Positions 8,184 through 17,100 of a stretch of DNA of 64,000 bases are shown piece by piece. The stretch is from an uncultured Muribaculaceae bacterium. Lineage in GTDB: Bacteria > Bacteroidota > Bacteroidia > Bacteroidales > Muribaculaceae. The first letter of the stretch is position 1. Every line of letters starts with the position of its first letter. The DNA lies in assembly GCA_910584055.1 (NCBI GenBank), contig CAJTZS010000005.1:1-64000 (forward strand). Reading direction: 5' to 3'. The position numbers and the translations under genes are program-made. The notes beneath the pieces are model-generated. The model was not told the DNA's origin. It worked only from the letters and a program-made list of their open reading frames with translations, and ran no database searches.

Positions 8184-9035
8184 AAATATATGAATAAATA
8201 TTTATTGGCGTTGGTGGGGATCGCTATGATCGGGACTGCAGCATGTGCGCAGCGGTTTCATTGTGAGGCCGACACTGCCAGGGCTATGGAGATAATACGG
8301 GAATTCTATAATCCCGGGGGTGATCCGGCCAAGATCTGTGGCCCGATTGCCGCAAAACTTACAGGTGTGGCCTATGTGCCAATCAGTAAGGAGGATTCTG
8401 TGGGGCATGCAGAGATCCGTCTCGATGGATTCGATGAATTTGCATTCGTCAACATGGTCGCGGCTCTTGCAAAAACCGCAACGTCTCCCGGTTATGCGCG
8501 TCCGAAGGATCTGGAGATCATGCTTGAGAAACTTACCTTCCGTCACGGGGAGGCCGATGGTTTCCCGACGCGGATGATGTATGGCGGGGACTGGATTGTG
8601 GATAACCGTGCGCGAGGCAATGTGAAGGAGCTTACCGAGAATTATTCGGAACATTTCAAAACAAAATCGCTTGACTGGGTTGGAAGGCATCGTGATGAAT
8701 TTGCCGCGCTTAAAGATTCCGCCACGTATGAAAGGTTGAGAATGGTTGAATTCGGCTACCGCACGTTCAAAATCCCACATATGAAGCGCGAAAGCAGCGA
8801 TTGGAAGCAGGTAAATCCTGAGATCCAGGATGGAGACTTGATTATGCTTCTATCACCGCAACCTGACATGGATGTATGGGAAATGGGGTATGTGGTCAGG
8901 CGCGACGATGGACTCCATTTTATCCATGCTTCCGAACGTGACGGCAAGGTCGTGGAGGAATCCGAGCCGCTCGGACGGTATATAAAGCGCCATGCCAAGG
9001 AGACATATGGATGGAGATGGCTTAGAATATTATGA
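8181..9035 (+). CDS. DUF1460 (amidase-like) protein, catalytic residues apparently lost
   Basis: 284 aa from ATG 8181 (alternative ATG 8190); longer upstream frames only read through the heptamer array. An export signal is present (LLALVGIAMIGTAACAQ). The rest follows the DUF1460 family, papain-like amidases thought to cut N-acetylmuramoyl-L-alanine or peptide bonds of murein. From memory of that family, the catalytic Cys sits in a block like LDCTTYVENVLAL and the His in LDISHVGI. Here the aligned stretches read FDEFAFVNMVAAL and MDVWEMGYV, so Cys and His are both Glu. The following family blocks (GDWIVDN, LHFIHAS) are intact. A non-enzymatic binding role is inferred. Confidence 0.8.
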   Translation: MKYMNKYLLALVGIAMIGTAACAQRFHCEADTARAMEIIREFYNPGGDPAKICGPIAAKLTGVAYVPISKEDSVGHAEIRLDGFDEFAFVNMVAALAKTATSPGYARPKDLEIMLEKLTFRHGEADGFPTRMMYGGDWIVDNRARGNVKELTENYSEHFKTKSLDWVGRHRDEFAALKDSATYERLRMVEFGYRTFKIPHMKRESSDWKQVNPEIQDGDLIMLLSPQPDMDVWEMGYVVRRDDGLHFIHASERDGKVVEESEPLGRYIKRHAKETYGWRWLRIL

Positions 9036-9057
9036 AGTTGCTGCATACACTACTTCG

Positions 9058-9954
9058 ATGATAAAGTTTGTAAATGCAAAGATAAATATAGGTTTGCAGA
9101 TTGTGAGACGGCGGGAAGACGGTTATCATGATCTGCAAACCGTGTTTTATCCGGTCGGGTTACACGCCGGAACACCCTGCAATCCGGAACCGTTTTGTGA
9201 TATTATCGAAATAGTTCCGGTTGATAAGGAGGGAGTTGAATTTGAATTCACGGGTAGACAGGTAGACTGTCCGCAGGAGAAGAATCTTGTCTGTCGGGCC
9301 GCGCGCCTGTTTTGGGAGAGCAAAGGGAAAATTCTTCAACGCAGTGTGTGTGCAAACGGCATACGCGTATGTCTCGACAAGCATCTCCCTGACGGGGCCG
9401 GAATGGGAGGGGGCAGCGCGGATGCATCATTTACCATTACTTCCTTAAATTCGCTGCTCAAAGAAGAAGACAGGATGACGGATGATGAGATGGCGGCGAT
9501 GGCGCTCAGCCTCGGAGCGGACTGTCCTTTCTTCGTTTATAACCGTCCGATGTATGGGGAGGGAGTTGGAGAGGTACTCTCAGATATTGCCCTTGACCTT
9601 TCGGGATATTGGTTTCTTATCGTTAAACCGCGAGTGTATGTATCAACCAAGGATGCATTCGCAGGGATCATCCCGAAGAAAGGAGATGTTGATTTGCGTC
9701 GTATTGCCGAAATTCCTATTGTCGAATGGCAGGGGATGGTAAAGAATGATTTTGAGGATTCAATTTTTCCCAAATATCCGGAATTGGCAGAAATCAAGCG
9801 GCGATTGCTGGAACGGGGGGCGGTCTATGCCTCGATGAGCGGGAGCGGCAGTTCGATATATGGTATTTTCTCCACTCTTTCCCGGGCTGAGAGTGCGAGG
9901 TCACAATTTGTTAAGGAAACAACTATCGAGGGGATATATTTGTTAGAGGGATAG
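9058..9954 (+). CDS. ispE: 4-diphosphocytidyl-2-C-methyl-D-erythritol kinase
   Basis: 298 aa, starting at 9058 (MIKFVNAKINIGL), where the family N-terminus begins; the open frame extends upstream without homology. IspE is a GHMP kinase of the MEP isoprenoid pathway that phosphorylates the 2-hydroxyl of CDP-methylerythritol. Visible motifs: AKINIGLQI (substrate site), the ATP loop LPDGAGMGGGSADAS (near residue 110), LGADCPFFVYN (catalytic Asp region), and the C-terminal glycine loop MSGSGSSIYGIF. It lies 22 bp after the DUF1460 gene. Confidence 0.95.
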   Translation: MIKFVNAKINIGLQIVRRREDGYHDLQTVFYPVGLHAGTPCNPEPFCDIIEIVPVDKEGVEFEFTGRQVDCPQEKNLVCRAARLFWESKGKILQRSVCANGIRVCLDKHLPDGAGMGGGSADASFTITSLNSLLKEEDRMTDDEMAAMALSLGADCPFFVYNRPMYGEGVGEVLSDIALDLSGYWFLIVKPRVYVSTKDAFAGIIPKKGDVDLRRIAEIPIVEWQGMVKNDFEDSIFPKYPELAEIKRRLLERGAVYASMSGSGSSIYGIFSTLSRAESARSQFVKETTIEGIYLLEG

Positions 9955-9967
9955 ATGGGGCGGAATG
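9948..9967. repeat. Decamer repeat, 2 units
   Basis: GGGATAGATG and GGGCGGAATG in phase, overlapping the ispE stop codon. A minimal member of the decamer family seen at 51421, 57873 and 63791. Confidence 0.45.
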
Positions 9968-10013
9968 GGAATTTTTACGATTTAACAAATTTTGGCTTAT
10001 TATTTGAGTGTAT

Positions 10014-10679
10014 ATGGGAAAGAATAATAGAAAATATCGTAGGGGATATCACGATAGACATGATAGAAAGGATAAAAATATGAATGATAATACGATTAAC
10101 TCCGGGGATAAGAATCTTAATCCCGAAGAAATGCCGGAGGATGCAGTTATTCTTGACGATGTAAATCCTACTGCGGCTGAAAATGAGGAGGCTGCTGCGG
10201 AGGTTGCCGAAGGTGTCGATTCTCTTGCAGATGAGAATGAGAAACTGAAAGCCGAGGTTGAGAAAGAAAAAAGGGAGTATCTTTTTCTGATGGCAGAATT
10301 CGATAATTTCCGGAAGCGCACACTTAAGGAAAAATCAGAGTTGATTAAGAATGCAGCCGAATCTGCATTTAAAGGTCTGCTTCCGATTGTCGATGATTTT
10401 GAGCGCGCGATCAAAGCTTCAGAGAACACTGATGACGCATCATCAATCAAGGAAGGTATGGAGCTTATCTATAAGAAGCTTAAGAAGTATATGGAACAAA
10501 ACGGCGTGAAAGAGATGGATCCGGAAGATCGCGAATTCGACGCAGACAAACATGAAGCTATTTCTGCAGTGCCTGTCCCTGATGAGGCGATGAAAGGTAA
10601 GATTCTTGACACTGTGGAGAAAGGCTATACTATCAATGATAAAGTCCTTCGCCACGCCAAGGTGGTCGTAGGGCAGTAA
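10014..10679 (+). CDS. grpE: GrpE nucleotide exchange factor
   Basis: 221 aa from ATG 10014. Other possible starts are GTG 10008 and ATG 10080; the latter has an AGAAAGG just upstream. The variable acidic N-terminus is followed by a coiled coil (about residues 75-110, ENEKLKAEVEKEKREYLF). Next come the family core AEFDNFRKRTLKEK and the C-terminal beta domain ending DKVLRHAKVVVGQ. GrpE dimers release ADP from DnaK. It sits 11 bp before dnaJ, and dnaK is not in this window. Confidence 0.93.
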   Translation: MGKNNRKYRRGYHDRHDRKDKNMNDNTINSGDKNLNPEEMPEDAVILDDVNPTAAENEEAAAEVAEGVDSLADENEKLKAEVEKEKREYLFLMAEFDNFRKRTLKEKSELIKNAAESAFKGLLPIVDDFERAIKASENTDDASSIKEGMELIYKKLKKYMEQNGVKEMDPEDREFDADKHEAISAVPVPDEAMKGKILDTVEKGYTINDKVLRHAKVVVGQ

Positions 10680-10690
10680 TGTAAGGCATC

Positions 10691-11890
10691 ATGGCTGAAA
10701 AGAGAGATTATTACGAGGTGCTTGGCGTTGCAAAGAACGCCACGGCAGAAGAAATAAAGAAAGCATACCGCAAAAAGGCGATTCAGTATCATCCGGACCG
10801 TAATCCGGGTGATAAAGATGCTGAGGAGAAATTCAAGGAAGCAGCCGAGGCATATGACGTGCTCAGCGATGCCGACAAACGTGCCCGATATGACCAGTTC
10901 GGTCACTCCATGGGTCCGCAAGGTTTTGGTGGCGGAAACGGTGGCTACGGCGGTTTTGGCGGCTTCGGAGGCGGCGGCTTCAGCATGGAGGATATATTCG
11001 CCCAGTTCGGGGATATCTTCGGCGGTCGTTTCGGCGGTAGCGGATTCGGAGGCGCAACCGGCGGCCGTCCCCGTCAACATGTGAACAAAGGTACTGACTT
11101 GCGTATCACCGTGAAAGTTACGCTTAAGGACATAATGAACGGTGTGGACAAAAAGCTCAAGATTCCCAAACTTGTGGCCGATCCAGCCTGCAAAGGTACG
11201 GGCGCAAAAGACGGCACAGCGTTCGGTACGTGTCCCCGTTGTCATGGGAGCGGCTACATATCCACCGTGCAGCAAACCATCATGGGTCCGATGGAGAGTC
11301 ATTCCGTTTGTCCTGAATGTAACGGCGAGGGTAAGATCATAACCGAGAAGTGTCCTCATTGTCACGGTGAAGGCGTTGAGAAAAAAGAGGAGATTGTCAG
11401 CTTCCATATACCTGCGGGTGTCGAGAACGACATGGTGCTGACCATTCGTGGTCAGGGTAACGCTCCCCGTCATGGCGGCGTGAACGGAGATCTGCTTATT
11501 GTGATTCAGGAAGAGAAAGACCCTGAACTTATACGTGAGGGGAATGACTTGATATACAATCTGATGCTCGATTTCCCGACTGCAGCGCTCGGTGGTACGG
11601 CCGAAGTGCCCACTATCGAAGGAAAGGCAAGGCTCAAGATTGCAGCGGGAACGCAGCCCGGTAAAGTGTTGAGACTTCGCGGCAAGGGGTTGCCAAAGAT
11701 GAACAGCAGCGTGAAGGGAGATTTGCTTGTGAACGTAATGGTATACGTGCCGGAGCAATTGACAGATGTCGAGAAGGCAGCGATAGAGAGTCTGAAAGAC
11801 ACACCCAACATTGTGCCGACAAAATCGACTTCACAGAGGATATTCTCACGATTGCGCCACATCTTCAACAAGGAGAACCGGGGAGAATAG
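10691..11890 (+). CDS. dnaJ: Chaperone protein DnaJ (Hsp40), first zinc motif incomplete
   Basis: 399 aa. J domain (residues 1-70) with the HPD triad in YHPDRNPGD; Gly/Phe-rich linker (about 77-130); zinc-finger domain (about 150-240); substrate-binding C-terminal domain. DnaJ delivers unfolded clients to DnaK and stimulates its ATPase. Four CxxCxGxG repeats are expected. Repeats two to four are present (CPRCHGSG, CPECNGEG, CPHCHGEG). The first reads ADPACKGTG: the leading Cys is replaced, apparently by Asp, leaving seven of eight zinc ligands. It is co-transcribed with grpE. Confidence 0.95.
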   Translation: MAEKRDYYEVLGVAKNATAEEIKKAYRKKAIQYHPDRNPGDKDAEEKFKEAAEAYDVLSDADKRARYDQFGHSMGPQGFGGGNGGYGGFGGFGGGGFSMEDIFAQFGDIFGGRFGGSGFGGATGGRPRQHVNKGTDLRITVKVTLKDIMNGVDKKLKIPKLVADPACKGTGAKDGTAFGTCPRCHGSGYISTVQQTIMGPMESHSVCPECNGEGKIITEKCPHCHGEGVEKKEEIVSFHIPAGVENDMVLTIRGQGNAPRHGGVNGDLLIVIQEEKDPELIREGNDLIYNLMLDFPTAALGGTAEVPTIEGKARLKIAAGTQPGKVLRLRGKGLPKMNSSVKGDLLVNVMVYVPEQLTDVEKAAIESLKDTPNIVPTKSTSQRIFSRLRHIFNKENRGE

Positions 11891-11959
11891 AAGATATTCT
11901 GACTTATTTCGCTTCACCGGAGGCAGAAATCTTAAGAAATGCTAAGAAAGAGGGTAGTT

Positions 11960-11991
11960 TTTGCTTCTCTCTTTTTTTTTACTTAATTTTG
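11960..11991 (+). promoter_or_regulatory. Promoter of the ECF sigma gene
   Basis: TTTG at 11960-11963, a 20-nt pyrimidine-rich spacer and TAATTTTG at 11984-11991 form a consensus Bacteroidetes promoter. The predicted 5' UTR before ATG 12013 is only about 15-18 nt. Confidence 0.75.
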
Positions 11992-12012
11992 TTAGCGTAT
12001 TATAGTATTCAT

Positions 12013-12564
12013 ATGGCTTACACAGTGCCCATAGACGAAAAACAGCTTATCGAAGACCTCCAGAATCCGGCAACGGCTCAGAAGGCTTTCGATACACTTA
12101 TGCGCACTTACGGGGAGCAGGTTTACTGGCAGATACGTAAGATGGTGACAAGCCATGAGGATGCCAATGATTTATTGCAGAACTGTTTCTTAAAAGCCTG
12201 GACGAATCTTCAGAATTTTCGGGGCGATGCAAAACTTTCGACGTGGCTTTATAAAATCGCGGTAAACGAAACTTTAAATTTCCTCAATAAGGAGCGTCAG
12301 CGTAATAACATCACAGAAGATGGCGATGATTCATTCCTACTCGCCAATATCGAAAGTGATGAATATTTTGATGGTGACCAGTTGCAGGAGGATTTTCAGA
12401 AGGCTATAGCTACCTTGCCGGAGAAACAGAGGCTTGTGTTCAATATGCGTTATTACGATGATATGAAATATGAGCAGATGTCGGAGATCTTAGGTACGTC
12501 GGTCGGGGCGTTGAAAGCATCTTACCACCATGCGGTGAAAAAACTCACGGCATTATTGTCATAA
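12013..12564 (+). CDS. ECF-type RNA polymerase sigma factor
   Basis: 183 aa from ATG 12013; the in-frame TTG further upstream lies inside the promoter. Region 2 (about residues 30-95) holds the core DANDLLQNCFLKAW and LSTWLYKIAVNETLN, which bind the -10 element and core polymerase. Region 4 (about 125-180) has LPEKQRLVFNMRYYDDMKYEQM and the helix-turn-helix EILGTSVGALKASYHHAVKKL. It is the type paired in Bacteroidetes with a short membrane anti-sigma protein instead of FecR. A terminator follows, then a palindromic element, then the likely anti-sigma and Spy-like genes under a separate promoter, suggesting an envelope-stress response. Confidence 0.9.
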   Translation: MAYTVPIDEKQLIEDLQNPATAQKAFDTLMRTYGEQVYWQIRKMVTSHEDANDLLQNCFLKAWTNLQNFRGDAKLSTWLYKIAVNETLNFLNKERQRNNITEDGDDSFLLANIESDEYFDGDQLQEDFQKAIATLPEKQRLVFNMRYYDDMKYEQMSEILGTSVGALKASYHHAVKKLTALLS

Positions 12565-12567
12565 CGC

Positions 12568-12607
12568 GAATGCGGCCGGTTTCGCAACCAGCCGCATTCT
12601 CTGTTTT
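12568..12607 (+). terminator. Intrinsic terminator after the ECF sigma gene
   Basis: Long stem GAATGCGGC with GCCGCATTC, continued by GGTT with AACC around a TCGC loop, one C-A mismatch. The T-run after it is short and interrupted (TCTGTTTT), so strength is uncertain. Confidence 0.65.
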
Positions 12608-12719
12608 CCATAATACTTTTTCGAACTAACCTAACATCATGAAACGATTTTCTTTATACCTATAGAACATCACCGGCTTGAAAAAGTTCAAAAACCGATA
12701 AAATTTTTTTCAAGAAAAC

Positions 12720-13037
12720 TAAATTCCCATTTATCGAACTTGAATAAACCAAGTGTCTCTAAGCTATAGCCGGATGGGGGAGACAAGCAGCTCCCCGTCC
12801 GGCTATATGCACCGACGCGTCATTTTTACCTCGCAGAGCCGCAGAGTGGCAGAGCCTTCATATCCGGTTTCAGAGGTCGTTTCCACTCCTGCCGAGGAGC
12901 AGAGCCTGTCGCTAAAATCGCCGCGGCAGGCTCTGCCACTCAGCCGGGAGTTCACGACCCTAAAAGACAAGTGTCAAACCTTTGCGCCCTCTGCGGCTCT
13001 GCGAGGAATAATGTTCAGTGCGATAAACGGGTATTTA
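12720..13037 (+). mobile_element. MITE-like palindromic element, copy 1 (with extra 81-bp hairpin insert)
   Basis: The copy is bounded by TAAATTCCCATTTATCGAAC on the left and an inverted right end CAGTGCGATAAACGGGTATTTA. Its core (12834-13016) matches the elements at 20925-21161 and 36460-36696. It is 318 bp long instead of 237 because about 81 bp are inserted after the left end; the insert contains a hairpin (12765-12807, arms TATAGCCGGA and TCCGGCTATA). No transposase is encoded. It separates the ECF sigma gene from the promoter of its probable anti-sigma gene. Small open frames over it are by-products of its high GC content. Confidence 0.8.
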
Positions 13038-13105
13038 GTTTGGGGAGGAGGGGAGGTTTGCGGATGGTTTGTAGATTCCGTAGATAAGGTTGAGGGACGA
13101 ATTTT

Positions 13106-13136
13106 TTTGAGGGAACAGGAATTTTTTTTAATTTTG
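13106..13136 (+). promoter_or_regulatory. Promoter of the anti-sigma-like / Spy-like pair
   Basis: TTTG at 13106-13109, 19-nt spacer, TAATTTTG at 13129-13136. The expected start is near 13142, with a leader of about 60 nt to ATG 13205. The last six bases are the same as in the sigma gene promoter at 11984-11991. Confidence 0.72.
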
Positions 13137-13204
13137 TATTAAACCTTGAGACTCGTCTCTTGTCATAGAAATACACTTGATTATATAATTTATATAATGT
13201 GAAT

Positions 13205-13657
13205 ATGAACAAGCAGGAAGATAAATTGATAGAGAAATATGGCCGAAAGGGGGGCTGGACAGTTCCCGAAGGTTATTTCGAATCGGTCTACAAGGAGATC
13301 GATGCCAAGCTTCCTCCTTATCCGGAAACTCCAAGGCACGTGGAGATGACTGCTTGGCAGAGAATCAAGCCGTATGTTTATCTCGCTGCTATGTTTGCCG
13401 GTATCTGGCTTATGATGAAGGTCTTCTACAATGCTTCGGGCAATGTGACGCTAAGTCTTGACAACCCTCCGGAACATATAGCTATGGCATTGTCGGAATC
13501 TGATTTAGCAGATTCCTATATTCTTCCGGCTTCTCTCTCCGATATGGAAACGGAGCGAGAGGTGATGGGACAATATGATTCAATAGAGGAGTTTCAACAG
13601 GATTTCGGCTACGAGCTGGAATCAGAATATAAGGAAATGAGTTTAAGTGAGGAATAG
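13205..13657 (+). CDS. Putative membrane anti-sigma factor (single-pass)
   Basis: 150 aa from ATG 13205 (GTG 13199 is also in frame). The cytoplasmic N-terminus has WTVPEGYFESVYKEIDAKLP (residues 21-40), a block common in small Bacteroidetes proteins encoded after ECF sigma genes. One membrane helix follows (about 62-78, YVYLAAMFAGIWLMMKVF). The acidic periplasmic tail ends in EYKEMSLSEE. Its position 640 bp after the ECF sigma gene and 1 bp before a Spy-like gene suggests it holds the sigma factor at the membrane. The role is inferred from context; no named domain is certain. Confidence 0.7.
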   Translation: MNKQEDKLIEKYGRKGGWTVPEGYFESVYKEIDAKLPPYPETPRHVEMTAWQRIKPYVYLAAMFAGIWLMMKVFYNASGNVTLSLDNPPEHIAMALSESDLADSYILPASLSDMETEREVMGQYDSIEEFQQDFGYELESEYKEMSLSEE

Positions 13658-13658
13658 C

Positions 13659-14117
13659 ATGAAAAAAGTATTAACTTTAATTCTTTTATTGGCTTTTGGT
13701 GTTGGCGTGTCTTTTGCCCAGGAGAAAGGTAAGAAAAGTCGCGAAGAGATGCGCAAGGAGTTTAATGAATTTAAAATGAAATTCATCGCTCAGGAAATCG
13801 ACCTTAAGGAGGATCAGCAGAAACAGTTTTTCGAACTTTATGGTCAGATGAATGAGGAAAGGAGGAAAATCTTCGAACAAACCCGCAGGCTTGAGCGTAA
13901 AGTAAAAAAAGACCCCCAGGCAACTGAAGAGGATTACGCCTCCGTAAGCCGGGCCCTGACAGAAGCTAAAGAGAAGGATGCGGCTATAGAGAAAAAATAT
14001 GATGCCAAGTTTTCAACATTTCTGAGTAGCAAACAATTGTTTCAGATGAAAGCGGCGGAGGAGAAGTTCCGTCAGAAGATGGAGGAGATGAGGCATAAGA
14101 GAGGTAAACGAAAATGA
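13659..14117 (+). CDS. Spy/CpxP-like periplasmic helical protein
   Basis: 152 aa with a clear signal peptide (about 1-20, ending VSFAQ). The mature part is almost wholly charged alpha helix: an EEMRKEFNEFK stretch, then LKEDQQKQFFELYGQM resembling the LTxxQ-type region of Spy/CpxP, and a very basic C-terminus (MRHKRGKRK). Spy-like proteins are ATP-independent periplasmic chaperones or heavy-metal/stress sensors. It starts 1 bp after the anti-sigma-like gene, so the two are translationally linked. Its membership is judged by helix pattern and context, not strong identity. Confidence 0.72.
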   Translation: MKKVLTLILLLAFGVGVSFAQEKGKKSREEMRKEFNEFKMKFIAQEIDLKEDQQKQFFELYGQMNEERRKIFEQTRRLERKVKKDPQATEEDYASVSRALTEAKEKDAAIEKKYDAKFSTFLSSKQLFQMKAAEEKFRQKMEEMRHKRGKRK

Positions 14118-14124
14118 GTTGAAT

Positions 14125-17100
14125 ATGATGAATTGTTGTTTGAATGGGAAGGTCGTGCGTATGGCGGCCTTTTTATTTTTAATTGTAGCGGCCTTTTTTG
14201 CTATCGATGCGGGGGCCGTGGTGAAAAGGAATTCAAAAAACACAACCAAAAAAGAAACAAAGGCTGTGGAGAACACTTTCAAGACACCCGATTTCGCATT
14301 TCCGGAGACTGTAGGCAACAATGCGGATTCCGAGCTCCGCAAGGCTCTTGCGGCAGGTGATGACGTGACCGCTTTGAAAGCTGCCATACAGACTGTTATA
14401 TCACGCAATCTTGTTTCTAAAGAGAATTATAAGGATGGTATAGCCCTCTTCGAGGATCTGTCGGAAAAACTGAAGGCTCCCTACTCTCAGCTTGCCATGC
14501 TTCTGGAAGCGCAGATCTACCGGGGCATCTATGATGCAACTCCATGGGTGTTCAATAACCGGTCGATTCCCTTGACTCCAGAGCCGGAGAATGTGATGGA
14601 ATGGAGCCGTGACATTTTTTCAAATAAAATAACCGGGCTTGTAGGCAACGCTTTCCGAAGTGTCGAGGAGGCGAAAGAAAAGCCGTTGACAACCATCTCT
14701 TCCATCATCGTGGACGGCAATGATGCCGAGAGGATGGGAATGACTGTTTATGACTTCATGACCCTCAAGGGATGCTCCCTTTTGGAGGGTTTCACAGGCA
14801 ACGGCGCATCCGTCATACCGTTCGGACAAGGAGGCGCGGCAGGCAACAAGCTGAATGAACGTTCCGCAGCATCTCTGATGAATGCGATTCTTGACGGTAA
14901 CATCGCGTGGCATGAGGCGCAACACAATATGCGTCTTGCCTCGGCGATGAGTTATTTTAAAAGTAACAACATGCCTTGGCGAGACCGGAAGGAGTATGTG
15001 GCACAGTGTGTGAAACGCTATATCGACACTCCTTATTGTGGCGCATTTATTCTCGAGTCCCCGGATTTTATAGAAGAGGAAGAAGACGTGGATGGTGAAT
15101 ATGGCGGTCAGTCTGCCGTCCGTCAACTTGAATTGAAAAATAAAGCTCTCAAAAAAAGGTATGGACTTATTGAATCATATCTTAAAAGATTTCCGGATTG
15201 CGACAACGCGAAAGCTTTGAAGAACAGGCTAACTGTGCTTGGCGCGGAAAACATATCAGTCAACATCCCGTCACGTATATATCCGGGCGAAAAAGGGAAG
15301 GTGGCAATAGAAGCATCCAATGTTTTCAAGTTCAATATTCTGGTTGTAAAATTACCGGTCTCCTATATCAATAAAGATATCAGGTTTGACATGATCCGGA
15401 GTGTCGGCAAGGTTGTCGGGGTGGTTCCGGTGAATTTAACCGGTGAAAAGCCCGTTCAATCGGTAACAGATGTTGAGATTGGTCCTCTCGATGGGGGTGT
15501 CTATGTGCTTGTGCCCTCGAATGATTCCACGCTTAAAGGAATGATTACCGGGACAGCTCCAAAGATGTCGTTGTCCACATTCACGGTGTCACGTCTTGTG
15601 TCTTTCCGCACGTCGGACAATACAAAAGCGGGTGAACGCCTGTATGTGGTGGATGGCCGCAACCTGAATCCGGTTGAAGGCGCGAGAGTGACGCTCACTA
15701 CAAGAAGCAACAAACGGAAGATCGAGAGAATCACCGGTAAGGATGGATTTGTGCAAATTCCATCCGGATCATACGACATACTCATAACCAAGGGTAACGA
15801 CCGACTTGCAAACGACATATGGAGCTGGGGATATGGCAACAACGATTCATCGACTCATATCTCCGGAAAGATATTGACTGACCTTTCCATTTACCACCCC
15901 GGAGACACGATCGGGTTTATGGGTGTGGTTTATTCCAGCAAGGCCCGTGAAATGAGTCAATTGCCCGATGCTAAAGTTAGGATGTCGCTTTGCGATGCAA
16001 ATTATCAGGAGGTTGACACACTGCATCTCGTTTCCGATCGTTTCGGTAGGGTCACAGGGAAGTTTGCAATCCCGGAAAGCGGATTGTTGGGTAATTATAT
16101 TGTGCGAATGATGAGCGAAACCGGAGAGTCACGCGAGTACGCATCGGTTTCTGTGGAGGTGGCCGATTATAAATCCCCTACATTTTTCGTTACGATGGAG
16201 GGAACAGAGGGGAGTTACAAACTTGGTGATATAGTTAAGGTCAAAGGTAAGGTCTCTACATATTCCGGGGTGCCTGTGGCCGGAGCAAACATTAAGTTTG
16301 ATGTAACTTATGTGCCTCTCTTAATGCTTAATTCCTATGTCAATGCCAATTACGGAGGGGAAGCCGTTTCAGACGAAAACGGCGTGTTCTCGATTGAATT
16401 GCCGACAGAAGGACTTCGTGGCACAAAATATGCCTTCGGAGGCTACGAGCTTAGCGTTTCCGCAACTAATCCCGCCGGTGAGACGCAGGAGGCTCCGGCT
16501 GTATTTTTCTCGCTTGGGGAAGCATATTCGATAAATGCTTCCTTGCCGGGTAAAATTTGTGCGGATGCTGGTGAGAAAGATTATGCCGTCAGGGTTATGG
16601 ACATTGTCGGCCAACCGGTAAAACGGCCTGTGTTTTACCGGATTTCCGAGTATGACGATGATGCTAAGGTTGTAAGGACCGGTAATTTTGAGTCTCCCGT
16701 ATTCAAGTTTGATTTCAATGCGCTCCCTTCGGGTAGGTACAAGATTAAATTTTCGCTTGACAAGGATTCTAAGGATGCCAAGTATAATCAAGGCGCGTTT
16801 TCTGTTGTGACGGTGTATCGCAAGGACGACAGGAAACCTCCGTATCCAACCCCGATGTGGACACCTGAAGAACGAATTGTTGTTCCTTCGGACGCACAGA
16901 GTGTTAAGGTTAAAGTCGGCAGTTCTTATCCTGACAGTTGGGTATATATGCAGATGGCGGATTGCGACAAGGTGATTGAACGCAAATGGTTGCGCGTTGA
17001 TGGCGGAATGGTTGAAATCGATGTTCCCAACCCGGCTGACAACAACCGTATTGAATTGACGTTCGCAGGAATGCATGACTTCAGTCAGGGTTTTGCCACT

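Noticed and set aside
10625..11758. A 377-aa reverse frame opposite dnaJ
   Set aside because: It is a mirror of the strongly biased dnaJ codons; no start signal, no family, and dnaJ on the other strand is certain.
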